Shown here in pieces: positions 1 through 8,716 of a stretch of 64,000 nucleotides of DNA (within the stretch, counting starts at the first letter, position 1; every line of letters starts with the position of its first letter). The translations under genes were made by a program, and so were the position numbers. Under the pieces are notes generated by a model. It saw only the letters and a program-made list of their open reading frames with translations. It was not told where the DNA came from and ran no database searches. Source of the DNA: Candidatus Dadabacteria bacterium (GTDB lineage Bacteria > Desulfobacterota_D > UBA1144 > Nemesobacterales > Nemesobacteraceae); assembly GCA_951812735.1 (NCBI GenBank), contig OX638332.1, positions 876,732 to 940,731 of the forward strand, given 5' to 3'.

Positions 1-988
1 CCGCCAGAATGCCTATCAAGGCAATGGCACCTATAACAGGATTCTGTTCAAGTATCAGTTTACCGATGAACTCTGGACCCGTGTTAGCCGGTATTGCAAC
101 TGCACCGTATAAACCAATTATAAGCCCTGCTATCAGAAGCAGAAAGGTGAAAGACGCATGCAAAACCGGAATTTTGCGTCTCTCGTTCAAACCCTTCAGA
201 ATGCTGAGTCTCGAAGTCAACTGAGGCTGCGACACAGGTAGCAACACAATTGATATAAATCCTGCGATAAGCCACTGAACCGATAACAACCCCTTGGGAC
301 CGGGAGTAGACAACAGTTCAGGTTTCTCCGCTGCTACGGCCTGAACTAACTTTCCAAGACCTCCAAAGTTTTCCAAAACAATGAATGCCATTATCCATAT
401 AACGGTAAACAGCACAATTCCCTGGAGTGAATCACAGTACATAATACCCCTGAGTCCTCCTATGGAAGAGTAGAGATACATAAGAAACAGTATGGTTACA
501 GCCCAAGCCCACTGGGGAACTTCATAGGGAACAGTGTGGGATAGAATGCCCGACGCTCCTTTTATTTGAATTGCTATGTAGGGAACGAGGAATATGACAA
601 GGCCCAGAACATACACGAAAACTCCGGGGGAACTAAAAGTTTCACGTAGCAGATCCGATATGCTGCGAAAATCCGTTGAAGAGATCCTTTTCCTTAATTT
701 GAGTGAGAGCCAAAGCGTGAAAACAGCTAAAACCATATCGGTAACGCCAAGGAATATCCACGTTCCCACACCGTGTACACGGAAGAAATTGGGCATCCCT
801 ATCAATATGAATGTACTGTAGAGAGTAGCAAAAAAGGTTAAGAAGCCAATTATAGTTCCAAGATTGCCGCCCGCAAGAAGGAATTGGTACTCATCCCCTT
901 TGTTTTTCCTGTTTCCTATAACAGCGAGGGTTATCAGCACTGCAAGATATACTAGTGCAACTGCAACAAATGCCATTCCCCTGTTCAT
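1..988 (-). CDS. Sodium:solute symporter (SSS family), C-terminus beyond window
   Basis: About 329 codons are visible; the 3' end lies outside the window. The protein starts MNRGMAFVAVALVY and is a chain of hydrophobic segments separated by short loops, as in the SSS (SLC5-like) family, which couples uptake of an organic solute to sodium entry across the inner membrane. The loop after the first helix carries the NRKNKGDEYQFLLAGGNLG stretch, which resembles the family's start of TM2. An AGAGGA ribosome site lies about 8 bases before the ATG at 988. The small membrane-protein gene 28 bases upstream is probably co-transcribed and is the usual partner of such symporters. The substrate cannot be told from the sequence. 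Confidence 0.85.
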   Translation of the reverse strand, partial: MNRGMAFVAVALVYLAVLITLAVIGNRKNKGDEYQFLLAGGNLGTIIGFLTFFATLYSTFILIGMPNFFRVHGVGTWIFLGVTDMVLAVFTLWLSLKLRKRISSTDFRSISDLLRETFSSPGVFVYVLGLVIFLVPYIAIQIKGASGILSHTVPYEVPQWAWAVTILFLMYLYSSIGGLRGIMYCDSLQGIVLFTVIWIMAFIVLENFGGLGKLVQAVAAEKPELLSTPGPKGLLSVQWLIAGFISIVLLPVSQPQLTSRLSILKGLNERRKIPVLHASFTFLLLIAGLIIGLYGAVAIPANTGPEFIGKLILEQNPVIGAIALIGILA

Positions 989-1016
989 GTCTATTTTTTC
1001 CTCTTATATAAATAGA

Positions 1017-1223
1017 CTATCTTTGGCCACTAGACGTCAGCATTGCCAAAACAAGCAGCACATATATGGAGAGTGATATTCCCAACCCAGCCCAGAGAGT
1101 CCTAGGAAGTCCTAGAAAAAATGGCTCCGTCACTCCATAGGGGATTACCAAGGGAGTGAAGGATACCGCTGCCAGAATAGATACCACCACCGCAAACAAT
1201 ATCCATCGACTCTTATTATTCAT
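1017..1223 (-). CDS. Small two-helix membrane protein, DUF3311-like symporter partner
   Basis: A 68-residue protein beginning MNNKSRWILFAVVV with two hydrophobic segments separated by the loop IPYGVTEPFFLGLPRTLW. The P-x-x-LG-LP pattern between two helices resembles DUF3311, a family of short proteins encoded next to SSS symporters. An in-frame ATG at 1298 would add 25 residues, but 1223 gives the length usual for the family; neither start has a convincing ribosome site. The gene precedes the symporter by 28 bases on the same strand, so a joint operon is likely. Its role is unknown, perhaps assembly or regulation of the transporter. Confidence 0.65.
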   Translation of the reverse strand: MNNKSRWILFAVVVSILAAVSFTPLVIPYGVTEPFFLGLPRTLWAGLGISLSIYVLLVLAMLTSSGQR

Positions 1224-1576
1224 GTCTAAAACACAACAGCCTACTAACGTTAGAGCTTCTGAAGAAATCAACCTACTAAATCTACAAGAAAGCGCCAAAT
1301 AGATTAAAACTAACTATAAATTTCTTTATAATTATAGACAAATTAATATGCCGATAACCCTTCCATATGTAAATACCGTTTGTTAATAGCAAATGGAACT
1401 GTCCGCTTTTGCTTTCTTCATATCAGCCTCGCAGGGCGTAGCCCGAAGCGCCTAGTGACTTAAATTCCCCGGATCTGAATTCCAGATGGACTTTGCGGGC
1501 ACAAAAGTTCCAACACAGAGCTCTGTTGCTGACGGGAGAGAAGATATGCAAGGCGCGGGCAAAAGCCCCCAGCTCT
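1224..1576. other. Intergenic stretch, no gene seen
   Basis: This 353-base gap lies between the small symporter partner and the end of the MFS gene. The half near 1310-1400 is A+T-rich and must hold the minus-strand promoter for the partner/symporter pair, but I could not pick convincing -35/-10 boxes. A short GGGC-AAAA-GCCC hairpin near 1557 lies just past the end of the MFS gene but has no clear T-run. Open frames here have no recognisable protein features. Confidence 0.5.
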
Positions 1577-2887
1577 CTATATATCAAGTTCCTTGCCTTT
1601 CGTTTCAGGAAGGGTAAAAACGATAAACGCACCGGCGAGGGCAAAAACCGAAATGGTAACAAGCGCCGGGCCGTAACCTTTAATTTCCGCCAAGTAGCCC
1701 ACGAGAAGCGGTGCGAAGGCCGCCACCCCCCTTCCCACGTTATAGCAGAAACCCTGGGCTGTGGCTCTCGCTCTGGTCGGGAACAGTTCGGAGAATATTG
1801 CCCCGAATCCCGAATAGAAACCGGCTCCGAAAAACCCTACCAGCGGACCGAGTATGAGAATCTGGGTAAAGGTCGTTGACTGCCCGAAGAAATAAATGAG
1901 TATGGCTAGGATAACCAGGAAGGAGGCAAAAATCGGCCTTCTTCCAAACCTGTCGCTTATCCAGCCGAAAGAGTTTTGTCCGAAGAAAGCCCCGAGGCTA
2001 AGCGGTACTATCCACATAAATCCCTTCATCCCGAGTCCGACTCCCCCCTCTTCTATGGGTCTTGCAAGGAACTGAGGAACCCAGAACATCAGGCCCCAGT
2101 AAGCGATCATGCAAAAGCTCGCAAGAAAGGTGGACATTACTGTGTAACGTAGAAGCTCTCCCTTGAATATCTGGTTCAGGGTAAATTCCTGACCTCCGGC
2201 ATCGAGTTTCTTCTCTTTTCTCATCCGGGAGGTCTTCCGCCATATCTCCGGTTCAGTCAGATTGCGCCTTATGTAGAAAATCAGAAGCAGCGGGACTGCC
2301 CCAACAAGAAAAAGTATTCTCCATCCCAGTTCAACTTCGAAACGTGGGAGTATCAAAGCGGCAAGAAGCGCGATCAATAGGTAACCGACTGACCATCCGC
2401 TTTGCACCATGCCGACAACTTTTCCCCTGTGTTCCTTCGGCCACGTTTCCGCGACAAGCACTTTTCCCGAAGCCCACTGACCTCCCATGCCGATACCCAA
2501 AAACACGCTGCATATGATAAGAAATGTAATGTTGGGAGAAAATGCGCTGAGGCCGGCAAAAAAAGAGTAGCAAAGTATAGTCAAGGTAATGGCCTTTACC
2601 CTTCCGGCATAATCCGAAACTATACCGAAAAGAATCCCGCCGAAAGCGGTAGAAAAAAGCATTACTGAGAAAATCCCCCCGACGGCTTTGGGAGATAAAC
2701 TGAAAACATCCGCGATGCTTACTGCCGCGAAAGTGAAAAGCAGAATGTCCATAGTGCCGAACGTCCATCCCGAAAAGGTCACCCCGAATATCTTCCACTG
2801 CTCCGGGGTTATGTCGGACATCCAGGCGAATATCCCTTTTTTGCTTGCGAGGCCAGGAGAGTCAGATTCCAGCTTGTTGTCTGTCAT
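1577..2887 (-). CDS. MFS transporter (sugar acid / organic acid type)
   Basis: A 436-residue major facilitator with about twelve hydrophobic helices. The first helix has FGWTFGTMDILLFTFA-like residues (SGWTFGTMD), and the loop after TM2 reads GIVSDYAGRVKA, the cytoplasmic MFS signature (G-x-x-x-D-x-x-G-R). The second half repeats it as GWISDRFGRRP. These patterns are shared by the AAHS/SHS/NanT-like groups that move aromatic acids, lactate or sialic acid with protons across the inner membrane. The ATG at 2887 follows GGAGAAAACGGAA. It is transcribed away from miaB and has no pathway genes beside it, so the substrate is open. Confidence 0.85.
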   Translation of the reverse strand: MTDNKLESDSPGLASKKGIFAWMSDITPEQWKIFGVTFSGWTFGTMDILLFTFAAVSIADVFSLSPKAVGGIFSVMLFSTAFGGILFGIVSDYAGRVKAITLTILCYSFFAGLSAFSPNITFLIICSVFLGIGMGGQWASGKVLVAETWPKEHRGKVVGMVQSGWSVGYLLIALLAALILPRFEVELGWRILFLVGAVPLLLIFYIRRNLTEPEIWRKTSRMRKEKKLDAGGQEFTLNQIFKGELLRYTVMSTFLASFCMIAYWGLMFWVPQFLARPIEEGGVGLGMKGFMWIVPLSLGAFFGQNSFGWISDRFGRRPIFASFLVILAILIYFFGQSTTFTQILILGPLVGFFGAGFYSGFGAIFSELFPTRARATAQGFCYNVGRGVAAFAPLLVGYLAEIKGYGPALVTISVFALAGAFIVFTLPETKGKELDI

Positions 2888-3117
2888 TTCCGTTTTCTCC
2901 GTGAACCAGAGTTCCGAATCCCGCTAAGAGAACCGGGATAGAAAAGATCATCCTTTGACGCCCACGAATCAGAGCATTCCAGTTGTATTTTAATGAGTAC
3001 GTAAGAATAATCAAAACACACCATTCAATTCAGCCCAACCGACGATTGTTCCCCCAAAGTCTCTTCCCTTGCCTCACTTGATACTTATATTGGCATGCGT
3101 TACGATTTCAGTTCATC

Positions 3118-4428
3118 ATGAAAACCGACACCCTTTACCTTGAAACCTACGGCTGCCAGATGAACGAGTACGACTCGGACAGGATACAAAACGCTCTAGG
3201 CGCCAGTATCACCAAAAACCCCAAGGAAGCCGACATAGTAATCGTGAACACCTGCGCCATAAGGGAAAAGGCCGACCAGAAGGCGCTTAGCAGCCTAGGA
3301 CGATTCAAACACCTAAAGACGAAAAACCCGGAGCTCATAGTCGGAGTATCAGGATGCGTGGCGCAGCTCTACGGGGAGGAACTCATCCGCAGGATGCCGC
3401 ATCTTGACTTCGTGCTCGGACCCCGAGCGATCCCCGGACTCCCGCGGCTTATAGAAGAGATAAGGGAGAAGAAATCAAGGCCCGTTGAAACATCCTTTGA
3501 CGTGGAAGAACCATTCGACGTACTTCCCTACCACGAGGAGGGAAAGCCCACCGCGTTTGTTTCCATACAGCAGGGATGCAACAAGAAATGCGCCTACTGC
3601 ATAGTGCCAACGGTAAGGGGATCGGAAGTGAACAGGCCGGTTGAGGACATAACCGCCGAAGCGCGGTACCTGATCGCAAAAGGAGTAAAAGAGATAACGC
3701 TCATAGGGCAGACGGTTAATTCCTGGAAACTGGAACGGCTTAAATTCGGGGACCTGCTTCGGGTCTTGGGGGAACTCGAAGGTCTTGAGAGGATAAGATT
3801 CACGACCTCTTACCCAAGAGACATAACGAAAAAAATGGTGGAGGCCATGGCCGAGGTGCCAAAGGTGTGCCGCCACATCCACCTGCCCGTGCAGTCGGGT
3901 TCAGACAAAGTGCTTAGACTCATGAACAGGACCTACACCAGAAGCTGGTATGTAGACTCGGTTAACAGACTCCGCGACGCCATGCCGGACATAGCAGTAT
4001 CTTCTGATATAATAGTAGGGTTCCCTGGGGAAACGGAAGATGACTTCGAGCAGACGATGAGCCTTGTCGGGGAAGTGGGGTTTGACAGTTCCTTCTCGTT
4101 TAAGTACTCGCCGCGCCCCGGAACAGTGGGGAATGAGCTTTGGAGATCGGGCGAAAGGGTAGAAGACCATACGGCCGGCGAGAGGCTCTCCCGTCTTCAG
4201 GAATACCAGCGGGAAATCACCCGTGCGAAAAACATGGAGAGGGTGGGAGAGTCCGAGCAGGTGTTGGTCGAGGAGGAGAGCAGGAATGACTCTTCTTGGC
4301 TCTCCGGGAGAACGGAGCATAACAGGATAGTTAATTTCCCCGGGAAAAAGGAACTTATCGGAGAAATGGTGGACGTAGAGGTAACCGAAGGACTTGCGAA
4401 CTCACTTAGAGGACAATATCTGAACTAA
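3118..4428 (+). CDS. miaB: tRNA-2-methylthio-N6-dimethylallyladenosine synthase MiaB
   Basis: Radical-SAM methylthiotransferase that adds a methylthio group to i6A37 of tRNAs reading U-starting codons. The N-terminal UPF0004 domain has its three cluster-binding cysteines at C13 (TYGCQMNEYDSD), C46 (NTCAIRE) and C80 (SGCVAQ). The radical-SAM triad is C154, C158 and C161 (GCNKKCAYCIVP). A TRAM domain ends the protein (ESRNDSSWLSGRTEHNRIV). The 436 residues match the family. No good ribosome site precedes the ATG at 3118. The bifunctional nuclease gene follows by 14 bases, so the two are probably one transcript. Confidence 0.96.
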   Translation: MKTDTLYLETYGCQMNEYDSDRIQNALGASITKNPKEADIVIVNTCAIREKADQKALSSLGRFKHLKTKNPELIVGVSGCVAQLYGEELIRRMPHLDFVLGPRAIPGLPRLIEEIREKKSRPVETSFDVEEPFDVLPYHEEGKPTAFVSIQQGCNKKCAYCIVPTVRGSEVNRPVEDITAEARYLIAKGVKEITLIGQTVNSWKLERLKFGDLLRVLGELEGLERIRFTTSYPRDITKKMVEAMAEVPKVCRHIHLPVQSGSDKVLRLMNRTYTRSWYVDSVNRLRDAMPDIAVSSDIIVGFPGETEDDFEQTMSLVGEVGFDSSFSFKYSPRPGTVGNELWRSGERVEDHTAGERLSRLQEYQREITRAKNMERVGESEQVLVEEESRNDSSWLSGRTEHNRIVNFPGKKELIGEMVDVEVTEGLANSLRGQYLN

Positions 4429-4442
4429 AGGGAGGAGAGAAA

Positions 4443-4919
4443 ATGTTTCTTGAGATGAAGGTTTCCTGCATAGTTGCCGACCCGTTTACCGACATGCCTG
4501 TAGTCATTCTAAACGACGAGGAAGGAGAGAAAAGTCTTCCGCTTTGGGTGGGATTTGAAGAGGCAAGCGCAATAGCTATGGAGATCAAAAAAACTCCGAG
4601 ACCCAGACCCCTAACCCACGATCTTCTTAAAAACGTAATCGCCGCCACGGGCTACGAAGTCAGTGAAATAGAAATCACCGAGCTTCGGGAAAACACCTTT
4701 TACGCGCGTCTTCGCATAAAAAAAGATGGAGAAGAGCTCCTAGTTGATTCCCGACCGAGCGACGCCATAGCGATAGCACTGAGGACGGGGTGCCGCATCA
4801 TGGTTGACGAAGAGGTGATAAAAGCCTCCCTGAGCGTAAAAGTCGGTGATAAAGACCAAAGCGCGGGCGATATCCTCGAAGACATACCGACTGAGGATTT
4901 CGGAAAGTACAAGATGTGA
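4443..4919 (+). CDS. Bifunctional nuclease family protein (DUF151)
   Basis: A 158-residue protein of the bifunctional nuclease (BFN/DUF151) family. Recognisable segments are PVVILNDEEGEKSLPLWVGF near the start, RPLTHDLLKNVI in the middle, and the very conserved DSRPSDAIAIALRTGCRI. Plant members have RNase and DNase activity; bacterial roles are not well defined. A clear GGGAGGAG ribosome site lies just before the ATG. It sits 14 bases behind miaB, an arrangement also seen in other bacteria, which suggests coupling to RNA metabolism. Confidence 0.92.
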   Translation: MFLEMKVSCIVADPFTDMPVVILNDEEGEKSLPLWVGFEEASAIAMEIKKTPRPRPLTHDLLKNVIAATGYEVSEIEITELRENTFYARLRIKKDGEELLVDSRPSDAIAIALRTGCRIMVDEEVIKASLSVKVGDKDQSAGDILEDIPTEDFGKYKM

Positions 4920-5153
4920 TCAGCGGTTGCGGCGCGTATATTCCTCAAGGAATTCTCCGGTTCCCTCAATCACGTCGAAAACCTCCCCGCAACGATCGCA
5001 CTCTATGTTGATCCGATTAGGCGGATAGCTTATTCCGCAGCTCATCACGAACCAGCCGAAAAAAGAGTACCTCTGTTTCGGAACTACCCATGGATCCCCG
5101 ATGGAGTACCCGCAGCCACAAACCCTCGTATCCTGCGAACGAGGGTTCTTCAT
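4920..5153 (-). CDS. Small zinc-ribbon-like hypothetical protein
   Basis: A 77-residue protein with cysteines arranged as a possible zinc site: VCGCGYSIGD near the start, MSCGISY in the middle and ECDRCGEVFDV towards the end. The aromatic stretch KQRYSFFGWFVM between them is rich in W and F. Its stop codon abuts the stop of the convergent nuclease gene (4919/4920), typical of tight packing of real genes. I do not recognise the family. A structural or regulatory metal-binding protein is the most that can be said. Confidence 0.6.
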   Translation of the reverse strand: MKNPRSQDTRVCGCGYSIGDPWVVPKQRYSFFGWFVMSCGISYPPNRINIECDRCGEVFDVIEGTGEFLEEYTRRNR

Positions 5154-5189
5154 CCGTAAACTATGCGGGCGTAAACCCCCACTTCGGCT

Positions 5190-6515
5190 CTAGACGTCGT
5201 AATAACCCACCTCTCCGTGATCGGTTATGTCAAGACCTTGTGTCTCTTCCTCATCGCTGACCCTGAGCCCGACGACGAGATCAACGATCTTGAGTACGAT
5301 AAAAGTTACTATGGCGGTGTAGACAACGGTGAATATTCCCCCATATATCTGCACGCCTAGCTGGGCGCCTATGTCCAGGTCAGCAATCGAACCGCCGTAG
5401 GAGGTAGACGCAAAGATTCCGACCAGTATGATTCCCACAAGCCCTCCGACTCCGTGGACTCCCACGACGTCAAGAGCATCGTCATACTTGAAGCGGAACT
5501 TGATATAGGTCGCGGCTATATAGGCAAGAATGGAAGACGCGGCCCCTATGGCTATGGCTCCCAGAGGTCCCACGGTGCCCGAGGCGGGCGTTATGGCGGC
5601 AAGACCCGCAATAGCCCCCGTCGCGAAACCCAAGGCGCTCGGCTTGCCCGACCTCACATTTTCAAGGAATATCCAGGTAAGAGCGGCAACACACGGAGAG
5701 ATCTGGGTTACAACGACAGCCATGGCCGCCTGTCCCCCCGCCGCGAGGGCGCTTCCTCCGTTAAACCCGAACCATCCAACCCAGAGCATCGCGGTGCCAA
5801 TCATCGTAAGAGTGAGATTGTGCGGGAGCGGAACCTGATTCGGGTAACCTCTCCTCGTCCCGATCAGTATCGCCGCCACCAGGGCCGCAGTACCCGCCGT
5901 GATGTGGACAACTATCCCACCGGCAAAGTCAATCACCCCCATGTCTCCGAGGTAGGAACCCTCGCCTCCCCAGACCATATGCGCAATCGGGAAATAGCAG
6001 AATATTACCCACAGGGCCGTAAAAAGAAGCATCGCCGAGAATTTCATTCTCTCCGCAAATGCCCCGATTATAAGTCCCGGAGTGATAATGGCAAAGGTAA
6101 GCTGAAAGGCGAAGAAAAGAACTTCGGGAATCGTTCCCGAAAGGGTATCGGTGCCCACACCGTTTAGAAACGCCTTTGAAAGACCTCCGACAAAAGCGTT
6201 CACTCCAGTCTCTCCCCCCACCATTCCCGTGGTATCGAAAGCCATGCTGTAACCGAAGATCGTCCATATGATCGTTACCACCGCAGTAATTGAAAAGCAC
6301 TGCATAAGCACCGAAAGGACATTCTTTTTGCCGACAAGCCCCCCGTAGAAAAGCGCAAGCCCTGGAATCATCATGAAAAGAACAAGACCGGTTGAAATCA
6401 GTATCCAGGCGGTATCGCCTGTATCAAGTTCACTCGCAGAAGCCGGATCGGTAAAAGAAAAAAAAGCTAAGACAAAAAAGAAAACCAAAAGCGAAAGCGT
6501 TTTTTTGAAACTCAT
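5190..6515 (-). CDS. amt: Ammonium transporter (Amt family), first copy
   Basis: A 441-residue Amt/Mep channel for ammonium uptake. It starts with a cleavable signal peptide (FTDPASASELD boundary), then eleven helices. Family marks include ALFYGGLVGKKN in the first membrane segment, the pore-region WVGWFGFNGGSAL and the C-terminal HGVGGLVG with its conserved histidine. The C-terminal tail ends VSDEEETQGLDITDHGE, the conserved part through which Amt channels respond to P-II proteins. GGAGGAGAG precedes the ATG. No glnK/glnB gene is next to it. A second Amt gene, with a different N-terminus, lies at 46306-47658. Confidence 0.95.
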   Translation of the reverse strand: MSFKKTLSLLVFFFVLAFFSFTDPASASELDTGDTAWILISTGLVLFMMIPGLALFYGGLVGKKNVLSVLMQCFSITAVVTIIWTIFGYSMAFDTTGMVGGETGVNAFVGGLSKAFLNGVGTDTLSGTIPEVLFFAFQLTFAIITPGLIIGAFAERMKFSAMLLFTALWVIFCYFPIAHMVWGGEGSYLGDMGVIDFAGGIVVHITAGTAALVAAILIGTRRGYPNQVPLPHNLTLTMIGTAMLWVGWFGFNGGSALAAGGQAAMAVVVTQISPCVAALTWIFLENVRSGKPSALGFATGAIAGLAAITPASGTVGPLGAIAIGAASSILAYIAATYIKFRFKYDDALDVVGVHGVGGLVGIILVGIFASTSYGGSIADLDIGAQLGVQIYGGIFTVVYTAIVTFIVLKIVDLVVGLRVSDEEETQGLDITDHGEVGYYDV

Positions 6516-6545
6516 CGCACACTCTCCTCCTCTTAATTCCGTGTT

Positions 6546-6571
6546 CCCCGTTAGTATATCACATAACGGGG
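6546..6571 (-). promoter_or_regulatory. 8-bp hairpin in the leader of the first amt gene
   Basis: A perfect inverted repeat with arms CCCCGTTA and TAACGGGG around a 10-base loop lies between the aldo/keto reductase gene and amt, about 30 bases upstream of the amt ATG. It has no T-run on either strand, so it is not a plain intrinsic terminator. It could be an RNA structure in the amt leader, a processing site, or an operator. Confidence 0.4.
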
Positions 6572-6587
6572 TGACAAAAACGCAGGC

Positions 6588-7370
6588 TCAAAAAGACTCA
6601 TCCAGTCTGCGAATCTGCTCAGTGGAAAGTCTCCACCCCGAAGCCCCGCAGTTCTCAATCGTTTTTGCGACCGAATCCGCCTTCGGAATGGCGATGACGT
6701 TCTCCCGGCAGACACACCAGTTAAGAGCGACCTGCGCCTCAGTCTTCCCCGTCTCAGCCGCTATTTGGGATAAAACCCTGCCGTGGCGGGATCGGCAGAG
6801 CCTTCCGGCATCAAGCGGAGTGTAAGCCATCACGGTGATATCGTTATCAAGGCAGTAGGGAAGCAACTCTTTTTCTATATCCCTTGATCTAAGGTTATAG
6901 AGCACTTGGTTTGAAACTATCGGATAGTTGGGAAAATAGTGCTGCGCCTCACGCATCTGCCTTACCGAAAAATTGCTCACCCCCACGTAACTCACGCACC
7001 CACGGTCAACCAACTTCTCAAGCGCGCTCATCGTCTCGTCTATAGGGTAAACGGGATTCGGCCAGTGTATCTGGTAAAGATCTATGCAGTCTGTGCCAAG
7101 CTTCTTGAGGCTGGCTTCGCAGGATCTAATCACGCTGTCGTGAGCCAAGTTCCTTCCCGAAACCTTGGTCGCTATAATGACCTCGTCCCTGAAGGGCCGC
7201 ACGGCCTCGCCGACTATGTCCTCGGTATAGTACCCCTCGGCGGTGTCTATAAGCGAAGCCCCAAGCTCGATTCCCGTTCTCAGAGGCTCCACTCCCCCCT
7301 TGTAGTTCCATGTGCCGAGGCCGATCTCGGGAACGAGAACTTCCGTGTTTCCAAGCTTCTTAAGATTCAT
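6588..7370 (-). CDS. Aldo/keto reductase
   Basis: A 260-residue NAD(P)H-dependent oxidoreductase with the AKR barrel. Conserved parts are GLGTWNYKG, the catalytic-Asp segment ASLIDTAEGYYTEDIVGEA (D and Y of the tetrad), the Lys strand IIATKVSG, and YQIHWPNP with the tetrad His. The NADP-binding end reads VIAIPKADS. It reduces carbonyl compounds; the true substrate is unknown. Slightly shorter than typical (270-320) because the C-terminal loop ends soon after the cofactor helix. It precedes amt on the same strand by 72 bases and follows the aquaporin gene. Confidence 0.9.
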   Translation of the reverse strand: MNLKKLGNTEVLVPEIGLGTWNYKGGVEPLRTGIELGASLIDTAEGYYTEDIVGEAVRPFRDEVIIATKVSGRNLAHDSVIRSCEASLKKLGTDCIDLYQIHWPNPVYPIDETMSALEKLVDRGCVSYVGVSNFSVRQMREAQHYFPNYPIVSNQVLYNLRSRDIEKELLPYCLDNDITVMAYTPLDAGRLCRSRHGRVLSQIAAETGKTEAQVALNWCVCRENVIAIPKADSVAKTIENCGASGWRLSTEQIRRLDESF

Positions 7371-7402
7371 CCTGCGAAGTCCTTACGCTTTGCGCCGCGA
7401 AG

Positions 7403-8047
7403 TCACTCGTCCGAGTGGATGAGCTTGTAGATCGCCGGCGCGAAAAAACCTCCGATAGAATTCGCACACAGGTAAATCCATATGGAGGAGGGATCCACTA
7501 TTCCCATTATGATCATTCCCACCGCCACCGCAGGATTAAAAGCTCCCCCTGAGATGCTCCCGACCGCGTACGCTCCCCCCATAACCGTGAGTCCTATGGC
7601 GATGCCGTAATAGGAGTTGCCCTGTATTGCTTTCGAGGTTGAGACTTCAAGTATCACCAGGCAGAGCGCGAAGGTGAAAAGGGTTTCCGCGATGAGAGCC
7701 GGGAGGGGGGATATCTCCATGGGCAAGGTCTCGGGAGCTCCTTTTACAAGCATAACGGCCAAGGCGGCTAAGACGCCCGCAACGACCTGAGTAACCATAT
7801 AGGGAAAAACGTCACCCGACTTCATTTTTCCCCTGAACCAGAACGCCACCGTCACAGCCGGATTATAGTGCGCTCCCGAAATGTGAGCCCCCGCATAGAT
7901 CATCGCGGTTAGCACGGCTCCTATGGCCAGAGGAGCGAAAAGTCCCGCACCGGAAGCAAAAAGCCCGGAACCGGGAACAACAACGACATTCCCTATCGTG
8001 AAGACGAGAAAGAAGGTTCCTATGAATTCGACAAAATACTTTTTCAT
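7403..8047 (-). CDS. Aquaporin / MIP-family channel
   Basis: A 214-residue major intrinsic protein with six helices and both pore motifs intact: HYNPAVT after helix 2 and AFNPAVA after helix 5. The arginine normally following the second NPA is replaced (NPAVAVGM), which affects the selectivity filter. MIP channels pass water, glycerol or small neutral solutes through the inner membrane. A GGAGG site lies 7 bases before the ATG. It lies in the same-strand run with the aldo/keto reductase and nitroreductase genes, with short gaps. Confidence 0.92.
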   Translation of the reverse strand: MKKYFVEFIGTFFLVFTIGNVVVVPGSGLFASGAGLFAPLAIGAVLTAMIYAGAHISGAHYNPAVTVAFWFRGKMKSGDVFPYMVTQVVAGVLAALAVMLVKGAPETLPMEISPLPALIAETLFTFALCLVILEVSTSKAIQGNSYYGIAIGLTVMGGAYAVGSISGGAFNPAVAVGMIIMGIVDPSSIWIYLCANSIGGFFAPAIYKLIHSDE

Positions 8048-8105
8048 TTAAAAGCCTCCGTCAATATGCTTTTTCGTCCGTCGCGCGGAAAATCCCGCAA
8101 GTCTG

Positions 8106-8618
8106 TTACCTCGGAATTTTTTTTCCGTAACCGTCCAGATGAAAGACCTCGTCCGGAGTTTTCCTCAACTTCCCGGTAGCGACCCGCCTTTTGTCAAAGT
8201 AACCGAACGGAAGCACAGTAAGGACGTCGAACTCTTCCGGCACCCCCAGATACCTTTTAAGCTCTTCCTTCTCTATCCTCCCTATCCAGCAGGACCCGAG
8301 TCCGTGACTCCACGCCACTAAAACCATGTTTTGCGCAGCCCTGGTGCCGTCGATCTGGTGCCACTTGCTTTGTGGATCCACCAGAAGCACCACCGCGAAA
8401 GCCACCTGCACGATGAAGCTGCCGCTTGTGCAGTACTTTCCCATTTCCTGTAGCATTGCACGGTCCTTTATAAGCACGAATTCCCACGGCTGATTGTTGT
8501 GGGCACTCGGCGAGAATCTCCCCGACTCCATAACCTCCATGATGACTTCTTCCGGAACTTCCCCGTCAAGATAACTTCTTACGGAACTAAGCGATCTTAC
8601 GCACTCGTAAACGTTCAT
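8106..8618 (-). CDS. Nitroreductase family protein
   Basis: A 170-residue FMN-dependent nitroreductase-fold protein. It has the N-terminal SVRSYLDGEVPEE segment, SPSAHNNQPWEFVLI (FMN-binding S-x-H-N-Q-P-W) and the C-terminal GLGSCWIG segment near the flavin. These enzymes use NAD(P)H to reduce nitroaromatics, quinones or flavins; the substrate is not predictable. I place the start at the ATG at 8618 because GGAGG lies five bases before it; an in-frame GTG four codons upstream would overlap that site. One-domain short form, no fused ferredoxin. Confidence 0.9.
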   Translation of the reverse strand: MNVYECVRSLSSVRSYLDGEVPEEVIMEVMESGRFSPSAHNNQPWEFVLIKDRAMLQEMGKYCTSGSFIVQVAFAVVLLVDPQSKWHQIDGTRAAQNMVLVAWSHGLGSCWIGRIEKEELKRYLGVPEEFDVLTVLPFGYFDKRRVATGKLRKTPDEVFHLDGYGKKIPR

Positions 8619-8716
8619 AACCGCCTCCACCTGTGAAATTGATTGAAAGTTAGTATACCGGCTTTGACTATACGGCAGAACAGGGAATAACCACTCTCAA
8701 CGAGGGCTCCGCTTGC

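Noticed and set aside
1028-1040. GACGTC occurrences near 1033 and 5193 as copies of the 25059 palindrome
   Set aside because: Only the central six bases match; the flanking arms are unrelated.
1493-1879. 128-codon plus-strand frame over the end of the MFS gene
   Set aside because: Antisense shadow of the MFS coding sequence with no recognisable protein features.
5454-6167. 237-codon open frame on the plus strand inside the first amt gene
   Set aside because: It is antisense to a clear Amt coding sequence, and its predicted product is a low-complexity, charge-rich chain with no domain or ribosome site.
6546-6571. Intrinsic terminator between the aldo/keto reductase and amt
   Set aside because: The 8-bp stem has no T-run on either strand, so I list it only as a leader hairpin.
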